This document shows positions 7,737 through 13,655 of a DNA stretch of 13,655 nt, one piece after another (within the stretch, counting starts at the first letter, position 1; the number at the start of each line of letters is the position of its first letter). The stretch spans positions 1 to 13,655 of the forward strand of contig JAHJDU010000356.1 in NCBI GenBank assembly GCA_018812385.1, given 5' to 3'. A program made the translations under genes and the position numbers. This DNA is from Pseudomonadota bacterium. Lineage in GTDB: Bacteria > Desulfobacterota > Desulfobacteria > Desulfobacterales > Desulfobacteraceae. Below the pieces are notes generated by a model, which worked only from the letters and a program-made list of their open reading frames with translations, did not search any database and was not told the origin of the DNA.

Positions 7737-7765
7737 TTGACAAATAAGCATATTCATAATATTTG
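7737..7765 (+). promoter_or_regulatory. Candidate promoter for the GntR regulator gene
   Basis: A perfect TTGACA lies at 7737-7742. The -10 element is ambiguous: TATTTG at 7760-7765 has a 17-base spacing but a poor match, and TAATAT at 7757-7762 matches better but has a spacing of only 14. The inverted repeat at 7781-7822 lies just downstream, as expected for an autoregulatory operator. Confidence 0.3.
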
Positions 7766-7780
7766 AATGACGGGTTGTTT

Positions 7781-7822
7781 ATAAAATATTTTACGAAATA
7801 TTTTATAAGATATTTCGTAAAA
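7781..7822 (+). promoter_or_regulatory. Overlapping AT-rich inverted repeats, probable GntR operator
   Basis: TTTTACGAAATAT at 7789-7801 is repeated in perfect inversion as ATATTTCGTAAAA at 7810-7822, with an 8-base spacer. A second, overlapping inverted repeat pairs ATAAAATATT (7781-7790) with AATATTTTAT (7797-7806). The structure lies 36 bases before the regulator's start and has no terminator-like T-tract. A dimeric repressor site, perhaps with two registers, is the simplest reading; alternative mRNA hairpins are possible. Confidence 0.6.
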
Positions 7823-7857
7823 AATATTTAGATAAATAATTGAGAGGAGATTTTCAT

Positions 7858-8517
7858 TTGACCGACAATAATTCTTCCATGAAATCTTTACAGGCCTATG
7901 AAAAAATAAGAGATATGATTCTCAGCGGTTTTAAGTTTCCCGGAACCCGTCTTGTCCTATCTGAACTTGAAGAAGAATTCGGCATTGGTCGTGGACCTAT
8001 CATAGAAGCCCTTATGCGTCTTGACCGGTCCGGGCTCGTAAAAAATATCCCATACAAAGGCGCTATTGTTGCTACTCCGCCCAAGCAAAAAGAGGTCATT
8101 CACATCTATGACCTGCGGGTGGATTTAGAATCCAAACTTGCTGTCGAGGCCATGGAAAATCTGAGTGCTTCTGATATTTCAAAACTTGAAAAATTGCACG
8201 CTACCATGGAAGAGCTTCCCAAAAACCACTACCATTTTGACAGGCAGTTTCATTGTCTTATTTATGAAGCATCAAATCTGCCTCACCTTTGCAATATTGC
8301 TCAGGCATTGATCCAATCCGTGGAGAGTGTGTTGAATATTTATCGATGGGAAAAAGAGCATTGCATTAAATTTAACGAGGAACACGGAGCAATCCTTGAT
8401 GCGCTTAAAAGCCACGATCCTGAAAAAGTAAAAAAAACACTTGAAATTAATATCAAAGGGGGACTTAAAATTATTAAAGAAACCTATAGTAAAATGTTAA
8501 GAGTTCCTTTTGAATAA
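7858..8517 (+). CDS. GntR-family transcriptional regulator with FCD ligand domain
   Basis: Regulator of about 219 residues with an N-terminal winged helix (about residues 11-72, including LSELEEEFGIGRGPIIEALMRL) and a C-terminal all-helical FCD domain (about 82-212). Likely metal/ligand positions in the FCD domain include Asp128 and His132 (FDRQFH) and a histidine in the later NEEHGAI segment. FCD regulators commonly sense small organic acids and repress catabolic genes. I choose the TTG start at 7858 because GAGAGGAG lies at 7842-7849, eight bases upstream; an in-frame TTG at 7840 would precede this site, and ATG at 7879 is a shorter option. It follows the catabolic genes in the same direction, so it most likely controls the TRAP-enzyme cluster and itself. 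Confidence 0.9.
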   Translation: MTDNNSSMKSLQAYEKIRDMILSGFKFPGTRLVLSELEEEFGIGRGPIIEALMRLDRSGLVKNIPYKGAIVATPPKQKEVIHIYDLRVDLESKLAVEAMENLSASDISKLEKLHATMEELPKNHYHFDRQFHCLIYEASNLPHLCNIAQALIQSVESVLNIYRWEKEHCIKFNEEHGAILDALKSHDPEKVKKTLEINIKGGLKIIKETYSKMLRVPFE

Positions 8518-8615
8518 TTCAGGATAAAATCGATCAGGTAAATATAATTCCCATTGGAAAGAACAACACAGACGTGCCGTTTCCCGGAATAACAGCACCC
8601 TCTTGTAACAGGCAG

Positions 8616-8643
8616 TTTAGTCTTCTGATACTTTAATTATACT
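8616..8643 (+). promoter_or_regulatory. Candidate promoter giving a leaderless tauE-type mRNA
   Basis: TATACT at 8638-8643 is a five-of-six match to the -10 box. A weak -35 (TTTAGT, 8616-8621) lies 16 bases upstream. Transcription would begin at about 8649-8650, on the start codon itself, which fits the absence of any Shine-Dalgarno sequence before the gene. Confidence 0.35.
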
Positions 8644-8648
8644 CAAAA

Positions 8649-9389
8649 ATGAGGGCAGATATCACATCCTTCTTATTTGTCAGTTTTTGCTTTATACTCA
8701 GTGCATTTACATTTAGTTTTGCAGGGTTTGGTTTTGCACTGGTTGCAGTGCCGTTGATGGCTATTGTTTTGCCTATTAAAACTGCTGTTGCGCTCCAGTT
8801 TCCGTTTGGTTTAATTCTGGTGGGATACAATGTAGTTAAGTATGGTAAAAATATTAACCTGGTAAAGTTGTGGCCTTTTTTTATCGGTGCCGCTATTGCT
8901 GCCCCCATGGGGTTTGTTGCCCTTAATTGGTTTCCTGAGGTCATAATGAAACAGGCTTTGGCACTGCTCATTGTTTTAAGTATCCTCTCTTCAAGATTGC
9001 CATGGACTGAAAAGCTTGCAAGACGTTTTGCCAAAAGCGACTTAGCCGGGGGACTGTTGGGTCTTCTCAGCGGATGGTTTCTAGGGGCATACACCATTGG
9101 TGGTCCTCCTGCAGTTATTTATGCAAAGACAAAAGAGGCTGACCCCATAAAAATCAAAGGTATAATCGCTATATATTTTCTGGTAACAGATCTGTGTATT
9201 GGTCTTTTGTTCTGCTATTCCGGAATTCTAAACAAAGAAATTTTTTTACAGGCTGCCGGATATGCGCCTCCCGCCATTATCGGTTCACTTATCGGGGTAT
9301 TGGCCTTTAAAAAAATAAGTACCAAAGGGTATCTGCTGGCAGTGGATATTTTATTATTTATTGCAGCAATTTTATTGTGCATAAGATAA
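8649..9389 (+). CDS. TauE/SafE-family membrane transporter, possible sulfite/sulfonate exporter
   Basis: Integral membrane protein of 246 residues, the normal size for the TauE/SafE (DUF81) family, with roughly eight hydrophobic segments in two similar halves. The N-terminal half has FSFAGFGFALVAVPLM, and the second half has the matching GAYTIGGPPAVIY segment, both typical. Family members export sulfite, sulfoacetate or related anions, for example in taurine and cysteate degradation. Here it lies 131 bp behind the GntR gene, in the same direction as the sulfonate-like cluster, which supports a role in sulfite or organosulfonate movement. The start codon has no ribosome-binding site; a stop codon lies in frame just upstream (8634-8636), so no longer form exists. 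Substrate and direction of transport are inferred. Confidence 0.85.
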   Translation: MRADITSFLFVSFCFILSAFTFSFAGFGFALVAVPLMAIVLPIKTAVALQFPFGLILVGYNVVKYGKNINLVKLWPFFIGAAIAAPMGFVALNWFPEVIMKQALALLIVLSILSSRLPWTEKLARRFAKSDLAGGLLGLLSGWFLGAYTIGGPPAVIYAKTKEADPIKIKGIIAIYFLVTDLCIGLLFCYSGILNKEIFLQAAGYAPPAIIGSLIGVLAFKKISTKGYLLAVDILLFIAAILLCIR

Positions 9390-9711
9390 TAATCAGCATT
9401 AAATTTGTGATGATACCTCAACTTAATTGGAGTACACCAGGCTTTTCAAGATTTAAAAAAGACCCCGGACTATTCCTGTAATCCTTCAGTTTTCCTTTAC
9501 CGGTTAATGAGGTCCCCGATGATATCCCAGTTCTTTTTTCCGCCAGGTAGGGAGATTAAAAAAAAACCAAAACCATGCCATAAAAATTTTCAGCCGCCTA
9601 TCTGAATTTACTGCAAACCTCTGCCATAAAGATGGTTACCCTGATTCCCGCAAAATCTGAAAATCTAAATCTGTTGCCAAACTGCACACAATGTGATAAT
9701 GTATAAAACAA
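9390..9711. other. 322-bp stretch without a recognisable gene
   Basis: I see no convincing gene, RNA or repeat here. The region has an A9-type run near 9558-9566 and AT-rich blocks. On the minus strand, at about 9500-9657, a frame is open except for one internal TAG and contains LPGGKKNWDIIGDLINR. It has no identifiable homologue and may be a gene remnant or chance. The last 40 bases hold the promoter candidate for the toxin gene. Confidence 0.5.
9674..9700 (+). promoter_or_regulatory. Candidate promoter and operator of the toxin-antitoxin pair
   Basis: TTGCCA (9674-9679, five of six) and GATAAT (9695-9700, five of six) are separated by 15 bases, with a TGT extension before the -10. A small dyad CACA-A-TGTG (9687-9695) runs up to the first base of the -10 and could be a ribbon-helix-helix operator. 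The start would be near 9707, leaving only about five bases before the toxin ATG. Confidence 0.35.
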
Positions 9712-9996
9712 ATGAAAAGCATAAACTGGAACACAGAAAAGAGCATAGTACTCAAAGCGTCACGAGGCATCTGTTTTGAGGATGTGGTTTTCTACATTGA
9801 AAGGGGTGACATATTAGATGATTATCTGCATCCAAACCAGCATGCATACCCCGGACAACGAATCATGGTCATCGCTTTTAACAATTACGCTTACCTTGTA
9901 CCTTATGTTGAGAATGAGGAAGAGTTGTTTATGAAGACCATAATCCCAAGCAGGAAGGCAACACAACAATATCTTGGAGAAAAACATGAAGACTAA
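9712..9996 (+). CDS. BrnT-like type II toxin
   Basis: Protein of 94 residues with the layout of the BrnT (DUF497) toxin family. It begins INWNTEKSIVLKASRGICFEDV, matching the family's W-x(2)-EK ... GI-FE pattern, then has a central strand pair (GQRIMVIAFNNYAYLVPYV) and a C-terminal IPSRKATQQYL similar to the family's I-S-R-K-A-x(3)-E-x(2)-Y end. BrnT proteins are RelE-fold ribonucleases. Here the ending has Gln where many have Glu, so it may be a divergent relative. The start has no Shine-Dalgarno site, in line with a near-leaderless transcript. The gene overlaps the antitoxin gene by 11 bases, in toxin-first order as in brnTA. Confidence 0.7.
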   Translation: MKSINWNTEKSIVLKASRGICFEDVVFYIERGDILDDYLHPNQHAYPGQRIMVIAFNNYAYLVPYVENEEELFMKTIIPSRKATQQYLGEKHED

Positions 9997-10264
9997 ACTA
10001 TCAAAAGAAGAAAAAGAAATACTCGATAGCTTTGAGAAGGGTGAATGGGTCCCCGTTACAAACCTTGCGAAAAGGAAAAAAGAGTTGGTTGCGTATGCCC
10101 GCAATACCTTGCGAAAAGACAAGAGACTGAATATACGAATTTCTGAAAGAGACCTCATTGAGCTTCAGAGAAAAGCGGTTAAGGAAGGCCTACCCTATCA
10201 GACTTACGTATCAAGCATCATCCACAAATTCATCAATGGATCTCTGGTCGAAGCTGGAAAATAA
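9986..10264 (+). CDS. CopG/BrnA-type ribbon-helix-helix antitoxin
   Basis: Protein of 92 residues. The N-terminal half is charged and resembles the toxin-binding part of such antitoxins (EKEILDSFEKGEWVPV). The C-terminal part (about 50-85) has the ribbon-helix-helix pattern: strand RLNIRISERD, helix LIELQRKAVKEG, turn LPYQTYVSSIIHKFINGSL. I choose ATG at 9986, with GGAG at 9976-9979 and six-base spacing, over the in-frame TTG at 9974. It overlaps the toxin gene by 11 bases, so the two are coupled. It probably neutralises the toxin and binds the promoter region upstream of the pair. The CopG-antitoxin family is clear; the BrnA label rests on its partner. Confidence 0.78.
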   Translation: MKTKLSKEEKEILDSFEKGEWVPVTNLAKRKKELVAYARNTLRKDKRLNIRISERDLIELQRKAVKEGLPYQTYVSSIIHKFINGSLVEAGK

Positions 10265-10430
10265 AACGGCCAACCAGGCAATCCAGCGGATTCGCCACGC
10301 TAACTGCTGATTTTTATATTGAGAAATACGGAACAGCTTCTTTAGGTGCGACAAAATATATGCCGCCTTGCAATATCTTTAATTGTTGCTCTACTCATAT
10401 TTTTTTACCTGAAAAAATACCTTAAAAATC

Positions 10431-12179
10431 CTATAGAACCCATCCTCTTATTTCATAATATTCAGCCAGCATAAATTCATACTCTTCATGGGTTATTTCG
10501 GCTCCGGTGTCGACAAGCTTTCTGAACAGGCCTTTTGACAGTCGGTCATCATCACTGGTCAAGCCTTCCTGAATATTAAATTTTCTGATTTCTTTTGCAA
10601 TATTTCCTGCCTTTTCCTGGAGCGAGGCTTTATCGGATTTCAGACCGGTTAATGAATGGATCATGACCTCTAATTCTTCCCATGTGTAAAAATCCCTGAA
10701 AAAACGGCAGAGAACCATGGTGTCAAAAATGGTCAGGCGATCTTCAAATTCAACCAGAAGTTGCGCTTTCCCTTTCAGGATGTCCATGGGACTCATACCT
10801 GCCAACTCAGGTTTGTAAAAGGTGGATCTCAAATGACATGCCCCCCTGTCAGACACTCCATAGGCAAGCCCCATCCCTTTGAAGTCCCTGGGATCATACC
10901 CTGCAGGTTCCAGCCCCTTGACATGCACTGCAATATCTTCCAGGCCCCATTCTTTGGCAGCATGTTTAATGCCATGGGCCAGGACATCTCCTACGCCCTG
11001 TCTTTCAGCGATCATATGAATCAATTTTTCTATTGCATCCACATCACCATAATCAATATCAAGATTTATTTTACCACGTTTTACAGCTTCTATGGCAAAG
11101 GCGCACAAATTGCCTGCTGTGATGGTATCCATTCCCAGCCGATCACATAACACATGAAAAAAAGCGATTTCTTCAATGCTGTCAACCATACATAGCCCGC
11201 CAAAGGCATAGATGGTTTCATATTCCGGGCCTTCAAGGGTCATTCCTTTGTGGCGCCCCTTTAAGATGGTGGTCTGCCGGCCACAGGACATGAAACATTT
11301 CAGGCAGCCTGTAGGTGTAACATCACATTGGGTGTGCAAAGCCTCGGCACTTATATTCTCCCATTTTTCAAAATACCCCTTTGACCAATATTGTGTGGGA
11401 AAGGCTTTGTTGGCATTCAATACCTTTACCATCTGGGATGTGCCCATTGATTTGTAGGCATTGACGGCAGGATGATCCTTGCCCATTTCTGCAATATGCT
11501 TTACAGAAGATTTCAGGGCCTGTTCATCATGGTATTCTCTTTTTTGGCTTCCCTGGAAAAGGATTCCTTTTATTTTTTTGGATGCCATTACAGTTCCGGC
11601 ACCGGTTCGTCCAGCACAATGCCAATTGTCATTCTGGATAATGCCGAAACATACCCCGTTTTCAGCTGCCGGCCCAATGGCCACGATTCCGCTTTTTTTA
11701 AAAGCTTTATCCTTGTTTACATATGCAGCTTCAATAAGAGCTTCGGTTTCAAAAGTATCTTTGCCCCATAAATCTTCGGCATTGTTGAAAACAACCTTGC
11801 CTGGCTCTATGGAAAGAACCACAGGGGCATTGGACTGCCCATGGATCATGATGGCATCATAACCGGCAGCATCAATGGCCTCGGGTACCTTGCCCCCGGA
11901 ATAGGATTCAGAGAAAAACCCGGTCAAAGGTGATTTGGTAAATACTCCATATCTACTTGACCCCCATATTCTGCTTCCTGCCGAAGGTCCTGTGCTGAAA
12001 ATCAAATTATTGGCCGGGTCCAGGGGCGGAACCTTTGGAGGATTGTATTTATTAAGTAAATAGGCACCTAATCCCTTGACGCCTAAATATTGTTCAAAAA
12101 CCTCTTCCCCAATAATTTTTTCATCAAACAACTGATTAGTAAGGTCAATTGATAATAATTTTCCATAAAAACCCTTCAT
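10431..12179 (-). CDS. aor: Tungsten-type aldehyde:ferredoxin oxidoreductase (AOR family)
   Basis: Oxidises aldehydes to acids (or reduces acids) with ferredoxin, using a W- or Mo-bis-pterin and one [4Fe-4S] cluster. The protein has 582 residues from the chosen ATG at 12179, which has GAGGAG six bases upstream; the open frame extends nine codons further but without a ribosome site. Domain 1 shows GFYGKLLSIDLT, FSTGPSAGSRIWGSSRYGVF and KSPLTGFFSESYSGG. The cluster cysteines are Cys292, Cys295 and Cys299 (C-x2-C-x3-C) with Cys491 (VLCRFF) as fourth ligand. EGPEYET at 316-322 and GMGLAYGVSDRGACHLR at 435-451 are family signatures. It lies 33 bp behind the Lrp-type regulator on the same strand. 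The substrate is unknown; amino-acid-derived aldehydes are likely given the regulator and the divergent aminotransferase. Confidence 0.95.
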   Translation of the reverse strand: MKGFYGKLLSIDLTNQLFDEKIIGEEVFEQYLGVKGLGAYLLNKYNPPKVPPLDPANNLIFSTGPSAGSRIWGSSRYGVFTKSPLTGFFSESYSGGKVPEAIDAAGYDAIMIHGQSNAPVVLSIEPGKVVFNNAEDLWGKDTFETEALIEAAYVNKDKAFKKSGIVAIGPAAENGVCFGIIQNDNWHCAGRTGAGTVMASKKIKGILFQGSQKREYHDEQALKSSVKHIAEMGKDHPAVNAYKSMGTSQMVKVLNANKAFPTQYWSKGYFEKWENISAEALHTQCDVTPTGCLKCFMSCGRQTTILKGRHKGMTLEGPEYETIYAFGGLCMVDSIEEIAFFHVLCDRLGMDTITAGNLCAFAIEAVKRGKINLDIDYGDVDAIEKLIHMIAERQGVGDVLAHGIKHAAKEWGLEDIAVHVKGLEPAGYDPRDFKGMGLAYGVSDRGACHLRSTFYKPELAGMSPMDILKGKAQLLVEFEDRLTIFDTMVLCRFFRDFYTWEELEVMIHSLTGLKSDKASLQEKAGNIAKEIRKFNIQEGLTSDDDRLSKGLFRKLVDTGAEITHEEYEFMLAEYYEIRGWVL

Positions 12180-12212
12180 TGGTCTCTCCTCATAGGATAA
12201 AAACAAAAAAAC

Positions 12213-12662
12213 TCATTTTTCCCAGTCGTTACGGTTTCTCAACAATTGTAAGCGAATTGAAACTTCAGTTTTGAGGATTCCATCGATTTTGTTGATTTGT
12301 TCAATAAGCGTTCGAAGTTCGTCCTGTGATTTTGCACTGAACTCCACATCAAAATCAAATGCTCCTGTGAGGTGAGCGATATACCATATACGATTAATCT
12401 TATGGAGCTCTTTTTTAACATTATCAATCTTTTTAATGTCGACTCCAATGCAAATATTACCTCTAAAAACATATCCAAGTTTCTGTTGATTAACGACAGC
12501 TACGATCTGTATGATTTCATCTTCGAGCATTTTTTTTATTCGTTTTCGAATGGCTGTTTCCGATAGATTTAATTTTTTAGCGATCTCTGTATTTGGTGTC
12601 CTGCCGTTTTGATTCAATAGTTTAATAATTTCATTATCAATATCATCGACGTGTAAATTCAA
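12213..12662 (-). CDS. Lrp/AsnC-family transcriptional regulator
   Basis: Feast/famine regulator of 149 residues: N-terminal helix-turn-helix (about residues 5-55, VDDIDNEIIKLLNQNGRTPNTEIAKKLNLSE-type), linker strand, then the RAM ligand-binding domain with GYVFRGNICIGVD and the HLTGAFDFDVEF strand typical of Lrp proteins. I choose the TTG at 12662 as start because GAGG sits six bases upstream and the protein then begins right before the usual DDID motif; the upstream in-frame TTG at 12707 would add 15 atypical residues. It is followed after 33 bp by the AOR gene, so it likely controls that operon, its own promoter and perhaps the divergent aminotransferase, in response to an amino acid. Confidence 0.92.
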   Translation of the reverse strand: MNLHVDDIDNEIIKLLNQNGRTPNTEIAKKLNLSETAIRKRIKKMLEDEIIQIVAVVNQQKLGYVFRGNICIGVDIKKIDNVKKELHKINRIWYIAHLTGAFDFDVEFSAKSQDELRTLIEQINKIDGILKTEVSIRLQLLRNRNDWEK

Positions 12663-12748
12663 TGTGCACCTCAAAAATAGTTTGCAGTCCCGGGAAAGAT
12701 ATGACAAAAGCGTCTTCCCAACCGGGGCAGCAATGAAAGTTAATAATT

Positions 12749-12777
12749 AAAATATTTCCTATCATGGAGTGTGACAA
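12749..12777 (-). promoter_or_regulatory. Candidate promoter of the lrp-aor operon
   Basis: On the minus strand, TTGTCA (12777-12772, five of six) and TATTTT (12754-12749, four of six) are separated by exactly 17 bases. Transcription would start near 12742, about 80 nt before the regulator's start codon. TTCGAA-type repeats lie just upstream of the -35. Confidence 0.45.
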
Positions 12778-12785
12778 AACACAAG

Positions 12786-12869
12786 TTCGAATACCGAATA
12801 TTCGATTATCACACCAAAAAAAATGCTTATTCATGCTAAATTCGAAATAAAACAGTTGACAATCGAATT
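12786..12869. promoter_or_regulatory. Cluster of TTCGAA-type sites in the divergent control region
   Basis: Within 84 bp there are TTCGAAT (12786-12792), the palindrome CGAATATTCG (12795-12804), TTCGAA (12841-12846) and ATCGAATT (12862-12869). The motif centres are spaced about 11, 44 and 21 bases, close to whole helical turns, although the second site can also be read in a register four bases away. The sites sit between the two divergent promoter candidates, and the last overlaps the + strand one, which fits binding by the adjacent Lrp-type regulator. Confidence 0.45.
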
Positions 12870-12884
12870 ATATTTTATTAATTG
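12856..12884 (+). promoter_or_regulatory. Candidate promoter of the aminotransferase gene
   Basis: A perfect TTGACA at 12856-12861 is followed by an AT-rich stretch, but no good -10 is found at 16-18 bases (TTAATT at 12878-12883 or TAATTG at 12879-12884). A weak -10 under a strong -35 would suit an activated promoter. The -35 lies directly beside the ATCGAATT site. The rest of the interval to 13009 holds no gene that I can support, only a short hairpin (GACTG-ATAC-CAGTC) before the ribosome site. Confidence 0.3.
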
Positions 12885-13009
12885 GATCGATAGGGGTCGT
12901 TAGAGTTTAATCAAAATGGAGGGTGATCAAAGCCTCAAATTAACAAAAAGCAAACTAAAAAATTAAAGACTGATACCAGTCAGACTAAAACTATATTGGG
13001 AGATTTAAG

Positions 13010-13581
13010 ATGACGTCAATAAGCCAGGAACTCAATGAACGAAGAAAAAAAAGTATCCCCCAGGGTCCTTTTAATACGACCAACGCCTTTATAAAAAAGG
13101 CTGAGGGGGCAAGTATGAAGGATGTGGATGGAAAAACCTATATCGATTTTGCGGGCGGGATCGGTGTTAACAATGTAGGACACTGCCATCCAAAAGTTGT
13201 TCAAGCCATAAAGGATCAGGCAGATTTATTTATTCACACCTGTTTTCATGTTGCCATGTATGAACCCTATGTGGAGCTTGCAGAAAAATTAAATGATCTG
13301 GCACCAGGAAAGTTTCAAAAAATGACCATGTTTGCGAACTCAGGGGAAAGGGTCCCATGCTGGGCTTGGAACTGGTCCAGGACAGAATAACCAAAGAGCC
13401 TGCCACTGAAAAGGCTAAAAAACTGGTCCAGCTCTGTTATGAAAAGGGGTTGTTCATATTGTCCTGTGGAAATTATGGCAATATTATCAGAACTCTCATG
13501 CCCCTTGTGATAACAACAGAGGAGCTGGACAAAGGGCTTTCAATACTTGAAGAAAGCTTCTATGAAATGGAAAAACAATAA
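13010..13581 (+). pseudogene. Class III (GabT-type) PLP aminotransferase, internally deleted and frameshifted
   Basis: The first 112 codons encode a normal N-terminus of a 4-aminobutyrate/ornithine-type aminotransferase (DVDGKTYIDFAGGIGVNNVGHCHPKVV, then MTMFANSG). Right after NSG, where the family continues with a SEA/AEAVE-type helix, the sequence jumps to the C-terminal RGKGPMLGLELVQD motif (from 13342), which lies in another frame and continues to a proper C-terminus ending at 13581. The upstream frame stops at 13388-13390. Compared with the usual 425-450 residues, about 230-250 codons are missing, including the DE-x-Q-TG cofactor motif and the PLP lysine. The product cannot be a working transaminase. 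The ribosome site (GGGAGA) and the N- and C-terminal coding sequences are otherwise intact, so the event looks recent. An assembly error is the main alternative. Confidence 0.88.
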
Positions 13582-13597
13582 AGGAGATGAAATCTAA

Positions 13598-13655
13598 ATG
13601 ATCGACTTAGAAGAATATCATCCGGATGATTATAAACTCAGGGATATAAAAGCGG
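13598..13655 (+). CDS. Start of a gene cut by the window edge, function unknown
   Basis: An ATG at 13598 has AAGGAG at 13581-13586 and opens a frame that runs to the window end, starting MIDLEEYHPDDYKLRDIKA. It lies 16 bases after the end of the aminotransferase remnant and was probably in one operon with it. Nineteen residues are too few to name a family. Confidence 0.6.
   Translation, partial: MIDLEEYHPDDYKLRDIKA

Noticed and set aside
7700..7836. Inverted repeat after the racemase gene as a transcription terminator
   Set aside because: The stem is AT-rich and not followed by a T-tract; its position before the regulator's ribosome site fits an operator better.
9500..9657. Minus-strand near-open frame with LPGGKKNWDIIGDLINR
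   Set aside because: One internal stop, no start with ribosome site and no recognised homologue; kept only as a note in the intergenic entry.
10265..10310. GC-richer stretch after the antitoxin gene (GGCCAACCAGGCAATCCAGC and following) resembling part of an integron attC site, which would fit a toxin-antitoxin cassette
   Set aside because: No inverse-core GTTRRRY partner and no long imperfect stem can be found, no integrase is in the window and no similar site precedes the toxin gene.
12643..12834. 63-codon minus-strand frame upstream of the Lrp-type gene
   Set aside because: It overlaps the promoter and the first codons of the regulator gene in another frame, lacks a ribosome site and looks random.
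12916..12966. 16-codon ORF (MEGDQSLKLTKSKLKN) before the aminotransferase remnant
   Set aside because: No ribosome site, no terminator hairpin follows, and no regulatory codon run is present; likely chance.

Overview
The window reads like a chromosomal piece of an anaerobic, moderately AT-rich bacterium. A sulfate-reducing deltaproteobacterium of the Desulfobacterales type is my best guess, because it combines a TRAP importer, a PLP lyase of the D-cysteine desulfhydrase / L-cysteate sulfo-lyase family, a TauE/SafE anion exporter and a tungsten-type aldehyde:ferredoxin oxidoreductase. This assignment is inference from gene content and codon style; no rRNA or other marker gene is present.

Region 1 (about 1-8517, all + strand) is a catabolic cluster. 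A leader with a strong hairpin (189-222) precedes a complete TRAP transporter, dctP-dctQ-dctM, which has an intrinsic terminator between dctP and dctQ. Next come a HisD-family NAD-dependent dehydrogenase with no histidine genes nearby, a DegT/DnrJ/EryC1 PLP aminotransferase, a D-cysteine desulfhydrase/cysteate sulfo-lyase-like PLP enzyme, and an aspartate/glutamate-racemase-family protein translationally close to the lyase. A GntR/FCD regulator with a conspicuous inverted repeat in front of it closes the cluster. Read together, these genes suggest import of a small hydroxylated or aminated C3 sulfonate (dihydroxypropanesulfonate, cysteinolate or cysteate), its conversion to L-cysteate, and C-S cleavage to pyruvate, ammonia and sulfite. 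In a sulfate reducer the sulfite could be respired. This pathway is a hypothesis built from families and gene order.

Region 2 (8518-10430) holds a TauE/SafE transporter gene that appears leaderless, about 320 bp with no recognisable gene, and a small toxin-antitoxin pair (BrnT-like toxin, ribbon-helix-helix antitoxin).

Region 3 (10431-13655) has an Lrp/AsnC regulator and an aldehyde:ferredoxin oxidoreductase as a minus-strand operon. Divergent from it is a class III (GabT-type) aminotransferase gene that has lost its middle, including the PLP lysine, through an internal frameshifting deletion. The roughly 350 bp divergent control region carries repeated TTCGAA-type sites and a promoter candidate on each strand. 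The start of one more gene runs off the right edge.
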